A stretch of DNA of 10,371 nt from DAOTVS01 sp034436375. GTDB taxonomy: Bacteria; Chloroflexota; Anaerolineae; SpSt-313. The stretch spans positions 1-10,371 of the forward strand of contig DAOTVS010000044.1 of assembly GCA_034436375.1 (NCBI GenBank). The letters are read 5' to 3'. Position 1 is the first letter of the stretch. The number at the start of each line of letters is the position of its first letter. Positions 1 through 6,773 of this stretch are shown here, one piece after another. Made by a program: the position numbers and the translations under genes. The notes under the pieces are model-generated. The model saw only the letters and a list, made by a program, of their open reading frames with translations. It did no database searches and was not told the DNA's origin.

Positions 1-134
1 GACCGGGTGTTCGCTCTGGCTGGGGCCGGTTGCGCGCCCGGGCTGCGCCAGGCCCTCCGCGAGGGGAGCGCCGATCCTGCCGACGAGGCTCAACCCCATT
101 AGAGCCTGCAGCCCTATCCCCAAACTATGCAACG

Positions 135-163
135 TTGACACCAGCGCCCACGTAATATAGAAT
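135..163 (+). promoter_or_regulatory. Predicted sigma70-type promoter of the permease cluster
   Basis: A perfect -35 hexamer TTGACA (135-140) is followed after exactly 17 bp by TAGAAT (158-163), which matches the -10 consensus TATAAT at five of six positions. Transcription would start near 170, giving a leader of about 64 nt before the permease ATG at 234. The surrounding bases are locally AT-rich in an otherwise GC-rich window. Seen directly as motifs; promoter activity is inferred. Confidence 0.65.
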
Positions 164-170
164 AAAGTCA

Positions 171-186
171 GCGTGCTTCCGCACGC
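171..186 (+). promoter_or_regulatory. Hairpin at the predicted mRNA 5' end
   Basis: GCGTGC, a TTCC loop and GCACGC form a 6-bp stem tetraloop hairpin. It lies within a base or two of the transcription start expected from the promoter at 135-163. A 5'-terminal stem of this kind could stabilise the message; alternatively the inverted repeat could be an operator just downstream of the promoter. It has no following T-run, so it is not a terminator. The function is inferred. Confidence 0.35.
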
Positions 187-233
187 GACTATTACCGTTC
201 AGGGTTCCCGCATCTGCGACGGAGAGGGTCTAC

Positions 234-1826
234 ATGAGCAACGAAGCGGTTTCCATGCCGGCCGAGCGCGTCGAGCTACGGCGCGATGTCACCATCTGGG
301 GTTCCTATACCTGGGGCTATGCCGGCGTGGGGGCCGATATCTATGTGGCGCTGGGGCTGGTCATCGGCGCCGCTCAGGGTGGGGCGCCCCTGGCTTTTGC
401 CCTGGCGGGCCTGATCTACATCATGATCGGCCTGGCCTTTACTGAGCTGGCCTCCTCATACCCGGTTTCTGGCGGGGGACAATACTATGCGCTGCGGGGG
501 CTGGGCGACCTGGCGGGCTTTCTATCTGGGACGGCCCTGCTGCTGGACTATACCATCGACATTGCCCTCTTTGCCGTTGCTTCCACAGGCTATGTCAATT
601 TCTTCCTCCCCTTCCTGGGCATTCATCTGCAGAGCTTTGTCGTGAACCTGGGGCCCTTCCAGAACGTCAATCTGCTTTGGATGGGCGAGACTCTGTTTCT
701 CATCGCCTTCCTGTGCTGGCTCAACGTGCGCGGCGTGCGCGAATCCTCCAAAGTCAACGAGATCCTGGGCCTCGTCGACCTCTGCCTGGAGGCTTCGATC
801 GTCATCTTTGGCTTTGTCCTGGCCTGGAAACCGGATCTGCTCGTCCAGCAATGGCGGTTTGCCTTCCCGCCGCTCAAGCAGTTCCTGTATGGGTTCTCAC
901 TGGGCATCGTCTGCTTTGTGGGGCTGGAAAGCATCTCTCAGGCCGCGCAGGAAACGCGCCGGCCGGCGACGGTCATCCCGCGCACCTCGCTGGCCCTCAT
1001 CTTCAGCGTTTTCATTCTCGCCCTGGGCTTTTCCACGGTAGCCCTGGGCATCCTGCCCTGGCAGTCCATCCAGGCCCACGAGGCCGATCCGATCGCTTTT
1101 CTGGCCCAGAATATCCCCTATCTGGGCATCATGGCCGGGCCCTTTGCCGCCTTTCTTGGGGCCACGATCCTGCTCATCTCTGCCAATACCGGCGTCATGG
1201 GCGCCTCGCGGCTGATCTTTTCCATGAGCCACTTTAAGCTCGCCAGCCCGTGGTTCAGCCATGTGCATCCCACTCACCGCACACCGACACACGCCATTAT
1301 CGCTTTCACCCTGGTGAGCATCGTTATGACCATCGCGGGCTTTTTGACACCCTCGGTGCTGGATACCCTGGCCAACCTCTATGCCTTTGGCGCCACCTTT
1401 GGCTATATCCTGGTGTTCATCTCTCTGATTCGTCTGCGTTATGTGGATCCCTACACGCCTCGCCCTTACAAGGTACCAGGCAATATTCGGTGGAAACGCA
1501 AGGATGCTCCGGCGGCCGAGGTGCCCCTGATCGCCTTCCTGGGCCTGCTGGGCGTGAGCAGCATCTTCGTGACGGTCATTGCCACGCACGAGATTGGCCG
1601 CATCGTTGGCCCAGCCTGGGTGTTGCTGTGCCTGGGCTACTATCTGTTCTACCGCCACCGCAGTGGCCTGCCCCTCTTCAGCAATATCAAGCGCGATTGG
1701 GAGGGAGAACAGATCGATGTGCTGACCCGGTCCGAGGAGTACGAGCTGCTCGAAGAATACCGGCAGGCTCTTGTCCGCCGAGATCGGAAAGCGGGCATTC
1801 ATTCCCGCTGGGAGGAGGCCGGCTAG
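234..1826 (+). CDS. APC-superfamily permease (amino acid or cation transporter)
   Basis: This is a 530-residue inner-membrane secondary transporter of the AA_permease_2 / COG0531 type. About twelve hydrophobic segments run from residue 20 to 473. Family signatures are visible: a glycine-rich TM1 (YAGVGADIYVALG, 29-41), the YPVSGGGQYY loop after TM2 (76-85), the TM6 motif FVGLES (228-233) followed by the E-RRP---IPR loop (240-250), and the TM8 NTGVMGASRLIFSMS segment (318-332). A charged cytoplasmic tail of about 55 residues ends the protein. The ATG at 234 is preceded by GGAGAGGG at good distance. It leads a cluster with a small membrane protein, a USP and two TrkA proteins, which argues for regulated transport. 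The substrate cannot be read from sequence: amino acids are the family default, and K+ is possible because other APC-superfamily members carry it and TrkA/RCK proteins usually serve K+ systems. Confidence 0.9.
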   Translation: MSNEAVSMPAERVELRRDVTIWGSYTWGYAGVGADIYVALGLVIGAAQGGAPLAFALAGLIYIMIGLAFTELASSYPVSGGGQYYALRGLGDLAGFLSGTALLLDYTIDIALFAVASTGYVNFFLPFLGIHLQSFVVNLGPFQNVNLLWMGETLFLIAFLCWLNVRGVRESSKVNEILGLVDLCLEASIVIFGFVLAWKPDLLVQQWRFAFPPLKQFLYGFSLGIVCFVGLESISQAAQETRRPATVIPRTSLALIFSVFILALGFSTVALGILPWQSIQAHEADPIAFLAQNIPYLGIMAGPFAAFLGATILLISANTGVMGASRLIFSMSHFKLASPWFSHVHPTHRTPTHAIIAFTLVSIVMTIAGFLTPSVLDTLANLYAFGATFGYILVFISLIRLRYVDPYTPRPYKVPGNIRWKRKDAPAAEVPLIAFLGLLGVSSIFVTVIATHEIGRIVGPAWVLLCLGYYLFYRHRSGLPLFSNIKRDWEGEQIDVLTRSEEYELLEEYRQALVRRDRKAGIHSRWEEAG

Positions 1827-1827
1827 C

Positions 1828-2070
1828 ATGATGCGCCACCAACCTTTACCGGCACCAGAACGATTCACCCTCGCCGACGCCTTGCACATTGCCATGGGGC
1901 TCATGATGATCCCGCTGGGCGCGATTATCCTGGTGCGCACGCTGGCCATTGCCAGTACGGTGACCGGGGTGCTCGTGGGCGCCGCCTTTATTGGCTTTGG
2001 CGTCTACCGCACCTGGCTGGCCTATACCCGCTATCAGCTCTATCGGCAAAACAAAGGTCGTACGAAATGA
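1828..2070 (+). CDS. Small two-helix membrane protein, unknown function
   Basis: I do not recognise this 80-residue protein. It has two predicted transmembrane helices (about residues 18-38 and 43-64) joined by a short loop, a proline-containing N-terminus and a basic, tyrosine-rich C-terminal tail (RYQLYRQNKGRTK). The chosen ATG starts 1 nt after the permease stop, with a GGGAGGAGG ribosome binding site at about 1810-1818 inside the permease's last codons; an adjacent ATG at 1831 is equally possible. The frame is open further upstream to 1771, but that would overlap the permease. Its stop overlaps the next gene's start (ATGA), so it is translationally linked to the USP gene. By position it may be an accessory subunit or small regulator of the permease; that is inference. 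Confidence 0.75.
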   Translation: MMRHQPLPAPERFTLADALHIAMGLMMIPLGAIILVRTLAIASTVTGVLVGAAFIGFGVYRTWLAYTRYQLYRQNKGRTK

Positions 2071-2630
2071 ATGTGACACTCAACCCGCTGGGCATTTTTC
2101 TGGCCATCATCTTTGCTGGCTCTCTGGCCTTGTTGTTCCGTTGGATGTTCAGAGTGCCGCCGCAACTGCCGCAAGAGGTCGTCGCCGTGTACCACTCGGT
2201 GACGGCGCTGCAGCGCATCCTGGTGCCTGTCTCGGGCCGGCGCTCTACGGAGCGTGCCGTGGAGTTGGCCTGCCGCCTCGGCCTTGCACAAAAGGCTGAG
2301 ATCATCCTGGCCTATGTGCTGGAGGTGCCTTTTACCCTGTCGCTGGATACGCCGGTGCCCACTGAAGAGGCTAAAGGGCAGGAGGCGCTGCACACTGCCC
2401 GACTGATCGTCGAGCAACACGGCCTGCCGGTGAGCACCAAAATCGTGCCCCATCGTTACGCCTCGGCCGGCATTTTGCACCTGGCCAAGGAAGAACAGGT
2501 CGACGCCATCGTCATGAGCGCCGGCTCCGAGCGCCCTGGCCCCGCGGAGGGCCTGGGCCGCACCAGCCGGGAGGTACTGAAACGCGCCGGCTGTGAAGTG
2601 ATCGTGGACAAGGTGCCCGTGCGCGCCTGA
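2067..2630 (+). CDS. Membrane-anchored universal stress protein (UspA family)
   Basis: The 187-residue protein begins with one transmembrane helix (about 8-27) followed by a basic stop-transfer stretch (RWMFR). A single Usp domain follows at about 47-183, starting ALQRILVPVSG and ending EVIVDKVPV. In USPs of the ATP-binding type, strand 1 normally ends in Asp and a G-x2-G-x9-G(S/T) loop follows strand 4. Here the Asp position is Ser56, and the loop (GSERPG...GLGRTS, 153-167) keeps glycines but not the exact spacing, so nucleotide binding is uncertain. USPs are usually soluble, and the N-terminal anchor should place this one at the membrane beside the permease. It starts by ATGA overlap with the upstream small membrane protein. 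It probably acts as a cytoplasmic sensor domain for the transport system; that role is inferred from context. Confidence 0.85.
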   Translation: MNVTLNPLGIFLAIIFAGSLALLFRWMFRVPPQLPQEVVAVYHSVTALQRILVPVSGRRSTERAVELACRLGLAQKAEIILAYVLEVPFTLSLDTPVPTEEAKGQEALHTARLIVEQHGLPVSTKIVPHRYASAGILHLAKEEQVDAIVMSAGSERPGPAEGLGRTSREVLKRAGCEVIVDKVPVRA

Positions 2631-2646
2631 GCGCGCTGGAGGAGGA

Positions 2647-3048
2647 ATGATGCGTGTTGTGATTTTGGGCTGCGGGCGGGTTGGCGCTCACCTGGCCAAG
2701 ACGATGGCGGCGGGGGGCCACCAGGTGACGGTCATCGACCGGGATAGCGCGAGCTTTGCCCGCCTGGGGCCCGATTTTGCGGGTGACCTGGTTCTGGGCA
2801 TCGGCATTGATGAGGACGTCCTGCGCCGGGCCGGCATCGAGCAGGCCGACGCTTTTGTGGCCGTGACCAATGGCGATAACACCAATGTCATGGCGGCGCA
2901 GGTGGCCAAGAAGATCTTCCAGGTGCCCCGGGCTATCTGTCGCATCTACGACCCGCTGCGCGAAGATCTCTACCGCACCCTGGGGCTGGAAACCTTCTGC
3001 CCCACTATCCTTGGCTCGGCGCGCATCCAAGAGATCCTGGGGGGTTGA
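2647..3048 (+). CDS. TrkA-N (RCK_N) NAD-binding protein, single domain
   Basis: This 133-residue cytoplasmic protein is essentially one Rossmann-fold RCK_N domain. The GxGxxG dinucleotide loop is GCGRVG (8-13), and the acidic residue ending strand 2 is Asp31 in VTVIDRD, consistent with NAD(H) binding. The GD...VLRRAGI and ADAFVAVTNGDNTN segments (about 53-80) are typical of TrkA/KtrA. The protein stops at the end of RCK_N, so the RCK_C ligand-binding domain is absent. A strong GGAGGAGGA ribosome binding site (2638-2646) precedes tandem ATGs at 2647 and 2650; the second has the better spacing. It lies 16 nt after the USP stop. It likely forms homo-oligomers or pairs with the longer TrkA protein encoded at 3272. 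TrkA, KtrA or KtrC cannot be assigned because no Trk/Ktr pore subunit is in the window. Confidence 0.88.
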   Translation: MMRVVILGCGRVGAHLAKTMAAGGHQVTVIDRDSASFARLGPDFAGDLVLGIGIDEDVLRRAGIEQADAFVAVTNGDNTNVMAAQVAKKIFQVPRAICRIYDPLREDLYRTLGLETFCPTILGSARIQEILGG

Positions 3049-3271
3049 TAAGAATAGCGCCGGGGTACGGATTTCACCACAAAGAGGAATGTGCCTCATT
3101 GAAATGCATCGCCGGCGCCTGCACAGGGGAGATGAGTAACGCCCTGCATCGGCCTTCTTGAGACGAACAGATGCAACCAGGCGCCGTCGCTCTTTGTGTC
3201 TTTGGAGCCTTGGAATCGTCCTTCCATCGTTTTGAGTGTGTGTTGCGCCCGGTTGGGCACGGGGGAAAGAA

Positions 3272-3937
3272 ATGTACGTGATTGTGGTGGGTGGGGGTAA
3301 GGTCGGCTATTATCTGGGTAAACAGCTGATGGAAGAGGGACGGGAGGTCCTGCTCATCGAGAAGGACCGGCGTCGCTATGCTGCCCTGGCTGACCAGCTA
3401 GGGGAGGTCGTCCTGTTCGGCGACGGCTGCGAGATCAGCGTCATGGAAGAGGCCGGCATGGGCCGGGCCGACGTGGTTGTGGCCGTCACCGGGGACGATG
3501 AGGACAATCTGGTCGTTTGCCAGGTGGCGCGGGAGCGCTTTCACGTGCGGCGCACCATCGCGCGCGTCAACAACCCCAAGAACCAGCGCATCTTCCGCGA
3601 GCTGGGCATCGACGTCACTATCTCCAGCACGGAGCTTATCCTGCGGCAGATCGAAGAGGTCCTGCCGATCGAATCTCTACTCCATCTGTTGACCCTGCAG
3701 AGCGTGGGCATCAGCTTTGTCGAGCTGGAGATCCAGCCCGGCTGCCAGGCCCTCAACCGCCCGCTGCACACCCTGGGCATTCCCGATGACAGCATCCTGT
3801 GCCTGCTGATTCGCGAAGGCGCCAAGCCGATCATCCCCTTTGGCAACACTGTGCTCCAGGCTGGCGACCGGGTGATCGCGGTCACCTCGCAGGAGAGCGA
3901 GGCAACTCTGCGCAGAATCCTCTGCAACCCGGCCTGA
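3272..3937 (+). CDS. TrkA/RCK protein with RCK_N and RCK_C domains
   Basis: A 221-residue cytoplasmic regulator of the TrkA/KtrA type. RCK_N occupies about 1-120, with the nucleotide loop GGGKVG (7-12), Glu30 at the end of strand 2 (VLLIEKD), and FGDGCEISVMEEAGM plus VVVAVTGDDEDNL (about 49-80). A linker and dimerisation helix (ELILRQIEEVLPIESLLHLL, positions 121-140) leads into an RCK_C domain (about 141-218) ending in AGDRVIAVTSQE. This length is usual for KtrA-like proteins. I chose ATG 3272, which gives a normal RCK start and has GGGGGAAAG just upstream, over an in-frame ATG at 3236 that adds 12 unconserved residues. It follows the RCK_N-only protein after 223 bp on the same strand, so it may share the operon or have its own promoter. 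It probably gates a transporter in response to NAD(H)/ATP; the neighbouring APC permease is the obvious candidate. Confidence 0.88.
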   Translation: MYVIVVGGGKVGYYLGKQLMEEGREVLLIEKDRRRYAALADQLGEVVLFGDGCEISVMEEAGMGRADVVVAVTGDDEDNLVVCQVARERFHVRRTIARVNNPKNQRIFRELGIDVTISSTELILRQIEEVLPIESLLHLLTLQSVGISFVELEIQPGCQALNRPLHTLGIPDDSILCLLIREGAKPIIPFGNTVLQAGDRVIAVTSQESEATLRRILCNPA

Positions 3938-3985
3938 CCCGTGGGAACCGATCAACGATCCCCGGCAGGGACCGGCCGCTGTGGA

Positions 3986-6190
3986 TCACGTCAACGGCCT
4001 GTTCAGTGAAGAGGCTTTCTGCGCTGGCCCTTCGCGGGCTACCGGCAGGCTGAAGCTAAAGGTGCTCCCCTTGCCCACCTCGCTCTCGACCCAGATTCTG
4101 CCGCCGTGGGCCTCGACCAGTGTGCGGGTGATGTAGAGCCCCAGGCCCAGGCCCTCTCGCTGCGCGCGGCCCGCATCTGTCCTAAAGTAACGCTGGAAGA
4201 GGCGCGGGATGTCCTCGGGCGCGATGCCGCGGCCCTGGTCGCTGACGGCGGTGATGACCTCATTGTCCTGCTGCCGAAAGCTCACAGTCACCGGCGTATC
4301 CGGGTCCGAGTATTTGAGCGCGTTGGACCAGAGGTTCGTGAGGATGCGCTCGAGCCGCCCGGGGTCGGCCGACACCGGCGGCAGCCCGACCGGTGCCTCG
4401 ATCTGGATGCGCGCCGTGTCCATGGCGGGGGCCAGCTCTTGCTTGAGGCGCTGCACAAAGGCCGGCAGGTCGATGGACCGACGGTGTAGCTCCAGCTGGC
4501 CCGACTCGGAGCGCGCCGAGTCGACCAGATCCGCGATCATGGTGTTCATCTGTCGGGCGCCGGTGAGAATGGATTCTACGTTCTGGCGCATCGGCTCTGG
4601 CGGCGCGCCCTGCTGCAAAAGCCGCTGCAGGAGCTGTGCGTGGCCCTGGATGCCGGCGAGGGGGTTGCGCAGGTCGTGGGACACGGCGCGCAGGATATCG
4701 TCGCGCTGCTCCTGCAGCTCGATAATGGGGGTAATATCGGCGAAATTGATCACGGCGCCAAGGATATCCCCTCGCTCGTTTCGGATTGGCCCCGCGCTCA
4801 CCAGCAACTGGCAACGCTGGCCGTCGGGCCGCCGGATGGCCAGCCGGTAGAACAACACCTGCTCGCCGTGCAGCGCCCGGTCGCGCGGGAACTCGCCCAG
4901 CGGCAGCGGCGCGCCGGAGGGGGCCTCGACGGTCACCACCTTCAGTCGCTCGTCGGGCGGCAGCTCCGCCCAGGCGGGCACTACCCCCAGAATGTGCTCG
5001 GCGGCCTGGTTCAGGTGCGTGATCTCGCCCTGCCGCCCGACGATGATCAGGCCGTCGCTGATGGCGTTGATGGTCGCATGCAGCTCTGCTGCCTGACGCT
5101 CGGATTCCTCGCGGGCCTCGATGTGCTGCAGGCCCAGTGAGGCCAGGACCGCCAGCTGCCGCAGCAAGGTCTCGTCCTCGGCCGTGAAATCGCCGTGCGC
5201 CCTGTCGGTCACCATGAGCACTCCGCTGGGCTGGCCGCCACGGCCCACCAGGCGGGCGCCCAACAGGCCCCGGAGCGGCCCATGGCCCGGGGGCAGCCCC
5301 CACCAATGGGGCTGGCGGCGCATTTCTTCATCGGTGAGGCGGATGGACTCCCGCCCGTAGATCAGGTCGAGATACAGCCCGCCCCGCTCTACTTTGAACT
5401 CCTGGTCGGGAGGGCAGGTGATGGCGCCGGGGGCGAAAGAGGCTGCGCCCACGCGAAAGCGGCCCTCCACATAGCCGTGCCCCGAGGTGGCCACGCGCGC
5501 TTCGGTCAACTGGCGGGCGGCGTCGGCCACGGCCTGCAGCAGCCCCTGCACCGAGGTCTCTTTCAGCACGACCGCCGAAACCTGGAGCAGCTGGTGCTGC
5601 CGGTCGACATAGTGCTGGCGCGCTTCGGCCTGTAGTTTGACTTGCGTGAGGAGGCGCTCGCGCTCCGCTTCGGCCCGCATCATCTCGGCCCGCGCGGCCC
5701 GTTCGGCCTCCCACAGGCGAGCGGTGCGGTCCAGCGCCCGGTGCAGCTCATCGCCAAACGCTTGAGCTGAGATGGCGGCCAGGGTATCGAGGACGGTGGC
5801 CAGGCTGTCGATCAGAGGCAGGATGTCACTGGCAGGTCTGGCGCCGAGCTGAGGCGTCAGGGCAGCCCGCAGCTCCATGCGCAGCAGGTGATACTCCAAC
5901 AGCAAGTCGCCGAGGGATTCACCCTGCGCCTGCCGGGCGTGGGCGTGCTCCCGGGCAGGGGTCGCCCAGGGCGCATCCGGCGACTCAGTCTGCCGCCGGC
6001 GCAGGGCTTCTGCGATGCCCTGCACGATGCGCGGCGCAGCATCGCGCAGCTCGTCTCCACTCAGGTTGGGGCGCAGCGAGTGCACCTTTTCCTCTATGCG
6101 GCGCAGCCAGCCTTCGACAATGGGCTCACGCAGGCGATCCAGCGCGTCGGCGGCCTGGTCCAGTATGTCGGTGGCGACAGCCTGATCCAT
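3986..6190 (-). CDS. Soluble sensor histidine kinase: RsbRD_N-coiled coil-GAF-PAS-HisKA-HATPase
   Basis: A 734-residue cytoplasmic two-component sensor kinase with no transmembrane segment. Domains in order: an alpha-helical N-terminal region resembling RsbRD_N (about 10-150, with [24 protein letters not shown] near 81-104); a long coiled coil (about 150-205); a GAF-like domain (about 205-355); a PAS domain (about 365-490, starting [13 protein letters not shown]); HisKA with phospho-acceptor His505 in VSHDLRNP; and HATPase_c (about 605-717) with N-box Asn623, G1 DQGRGI (651-656), F-box LFQRYF and G2 GLGLGL. All catalytic boxes are intact. The ATG at 6190 is chosen for its purine-rich AAGGAG/GGAGGG site; the frame is open to 6310, but the extra 40 residues look unlike protein family sequence. 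No cognate response regulator adjoins it. It is convergent with the trkA gene, 48 bp away. Confidence 0.9.
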   Translation of the reverse strand: MDQAVATDILDQAADALDRLREPIVEGWLRRIEEKVHSLRPNLSGDELRDAAPRIVQGIAEALRRRQTESPDAPWATPAREHAHARQAQGESLGDLLLEYHLLRMELRAALTPQLGARPASDILPLIDSLATVLDTLAAISAQAFGDELHRALDRTARLWEAERAARAEMMRAEAERERLLTQVKLQAEARQHYVDRQHQLLQVSAVVLKETSVQGLLQAVADAARQLTEARVATSGHGYVEGRFRVGAASFAPGAITCPPDQEFKVERGGLYLDLIYGRESIRLTDEEMRRQPHWWGLPPGHGPLRGLLGARLVGRGGQPSGVLMVTDRAHGDFTAEDETLLRQLAVLASLGLQHIEAREESERQAAELHATINAISDGLIIVGRQGEITHLNQAAEHILGVVPAWAELPPDERLKVVTVEAPSGAPLPLGEFPRDRALHGEQVLFYRLAIRRPDGQRCQLLVSAGPIRNERGDILGAVINFADITPIIELQEQRDDILRAVSHDLRNPLAGIQGHAQLLQRLLQQGAPPEPMRQNVESILTGARQMNTMIADLVDSARSESGQLELHRRSIDLPAFVQRLKQELAPAMDTARIQIEAPVGLPPVSADPGRLERILTNLWSNALKYSDPDTPVTVSFRQQDNEVITAVSDQGRGIAPEDIPRLFQRYFRTDAGRAQREGLGLGLYITRTLVEAHGGRIWVESEVGKGSTFSFSLPVAREGPAQKASSLNRPLT

Positions 6191-6193
6191 TCT

Positions 6194-6205
6194 CTCCTTC
6201 CCTCC
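6194..6205 (-). promoter_or_regulatory. Ribosome binding site that fixes the histidine kinase start
   Basis: On the minus strand GGAGGGAAGGAG ends three bases before the ATG at 6190. It contains two overlapping Shine-Dalgarno-like cores (GGAGGG and AAGGAG), whereas nothing comparable precedes the longer in-frame start at 6310. I found no convincing promoter for this gene further upstream. Confidence 0.6.
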
Positions 6206-6457
6206 GACCGAAGCGATATGAAGAGCGCTCAAAGGGGAACATCTCTCGCAGGGCAAGGCGCCCGTACCCGCTGCTAATTCAGCAATGGCTGGGCCAGTGG
6301 GCGGCAGCAACCTCTGGTTTTAACGCCTGGTGTGAAATAGGAAGCCGCAAGAGATTTCTCTCACGCCATCATTCTCGTGTAGGCCCGGTATGGCTCTCGC
6401 TCCGTGCCGTAGTGATGGCTTCAATGGTGTTGCCGCTAAACTCGGTTGCGTGGTTGT
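6206..6457. other. Intergenic region without recognisable gene
   Basis: Between the histidine kinase start and the hairpin element I see no coding region with family features on either strand; open frames here are short and in alternative phases. A short inverted repeat, AGAGA-TT-TCTCT, lies near 6351-6362. The leader and promoter of the minus-strand kinase must lie here, but no -35/-10 pair is convincing. Confidence 0.5.
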
Positions 6458-6621
6458 GCGAGGCCGCCCGGGGCTCCGCAAGCCCCGGGCTCAGAACGGC
6501 CAAGCCCCTCTGGGGCTGGTACACGAGCTATGCTTGCCGTGCAAGCCAGGGTTCCTTAACACGAGCCCGTAGGGCTTTGCTCCTCTCAGCCCGGGGCTTG
6601 CGGAGCCCCGGGCGGCCTCGC
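6458..6621. repeat. Interrupted palindrome with five nested hairpins (34-bp perfect inverted arms)
   Basis: The 34 bases at 6458-6491 are the exact reverse complement of 6588-6621. Each arm is itself a hairpin: GCCCGGGGCT, a 5-nt loop, AGCCCCGGGC (6466-6490 and 6590-6614). Between them lie AGCCCC-TCT-GGGGCT (6503-6517), GCTTGC-CGT-GCAAGC (6532-6546) and AGCCC-GTA-GGGCT (6564-6576). The middle hairpin sits at the symmetry centre (about 6539), and the second and fourth are mirror-placed and similar, so the whole element is a diverged inverted duplication. Weaker symmetry extends to about 6441-6638 (CTCGGT/ACCGAG). It could fold as a cruciform in DNA or as a structured RNA, or be a small non-autonomous element. 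It ends 69 bp before the insertion sequence. No function is established. Confidence 0.85.
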
Positions 6622-6626
6622 TTGAG

Positions 6627-6636
6627 CGGTCGACCG
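6627..6636. repeat. Perfect 10-bp palindrome
   Basis: CGGTCGACCG is a perfect dyad just outside the large hairpin element, and its right part belongs to the weak outer symmetry of that element. It could be a protein-binding half-site pair or simply a remnant. No spacing to a promoter supports an operator call. Confidence 0.3.
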
Positions 6637-6690
6637 AGTCTGCCAGCAGCATCCTACAAGCCATCGGGCTCAGGAAGAAGCCCCTTGAGG

Positions 6691-6706
6691 CTAGGGCAAT
6701 CGCATC
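6691..6706. repeat. Left terminal inverted repeat of the ISAs1-family element
   Basis: CTAGGGCAATCGCATC is an exact reverse complement of 7920-7935; the next bases inward match only partly. This repeat marks the left boundary of the insertion sequence. Confidence 0.85.
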
Positions 6707-6721
6707 CTGAGTCGGGACGGC

Positions 6722-6750
6722 TTGGTCACAACGCCAAGATGGGGTATTCT
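6722..6750 (+). promoter_or_regulatory. Possible transposase promoter inside the insertion sequence
   Basis: TTGGTC (6722-6727) and TATTCT (6745-6750) are separated by exactly 17 bp. They match the sigma70 hexamers at three and four of six positions respectively. Transcription would begin near 6757, just before the AGGAAGGG ribosome site (about 6761-6768) and the GTG start at 6774. A weak promoter is usual for IS transposases. Motif-level support only. Confidence 0.35.
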
Positions 6751-6773
6751 TCAAGAGGAAAGGAAGGGTACCC

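Noticed and set aside
1..102. Open plus-strand frame ending in TAG at 100-102 (possible 3' end of an upstream gene), and an opposing open minus-strand frame from about 141 to the window edge that could start at GTG 141 or ATG 99.
   Set aside because: Neither shows a recognisable family. In the plus frame G/C is more frequent at codon position 1 than 3, contrary to true genes here. The minus frame has better codon-position bias but no ribosome site and would start inside the promoter found at 135-163. Flanking sequence is needed to decide.
897..1949. 350-codon minus-strand open frame opposite the permease.
   Set aside because: It is antisense to a well-conserved permease and its composition (rich in Gly, Gln, Asp, Ala, His) is typical of a shadow frame in GC-rich DNA.
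3049..3271. Possible small gene (ATG 3089 to TAA 3139, 16 codons) and promoter between the two trkA genes.
   Set aside because: The ribosome-like AGAGGA directly abuts the ATG with no spacing, the peptide is unremarkable and no -35/-10 pair of good quality was found.
3938..3985. Bidirectional terminator between the convergent trkA and histidine kinase genes.
   Set aside because: Only weak short stems (such as GATCC/GGATC far apart) and no T-run on either strand.
4260..5306. 348-codon minus-strand open frame in another phase of the histidine kinase gene.
   Set aside because: It overlaps the kinase's GAF, PAS and catalytic coding region, is Ala/Arg/Gly/Pro-rich and has no domain signature.
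6458..6621. CRISPR array or Rho-independent terminator reading of the repeat cluster.
   Set aside because: Repeats are inverted rather than regularly spaced direct repeats, spacers are not of uniform length, and no stem is followed by a T-run.
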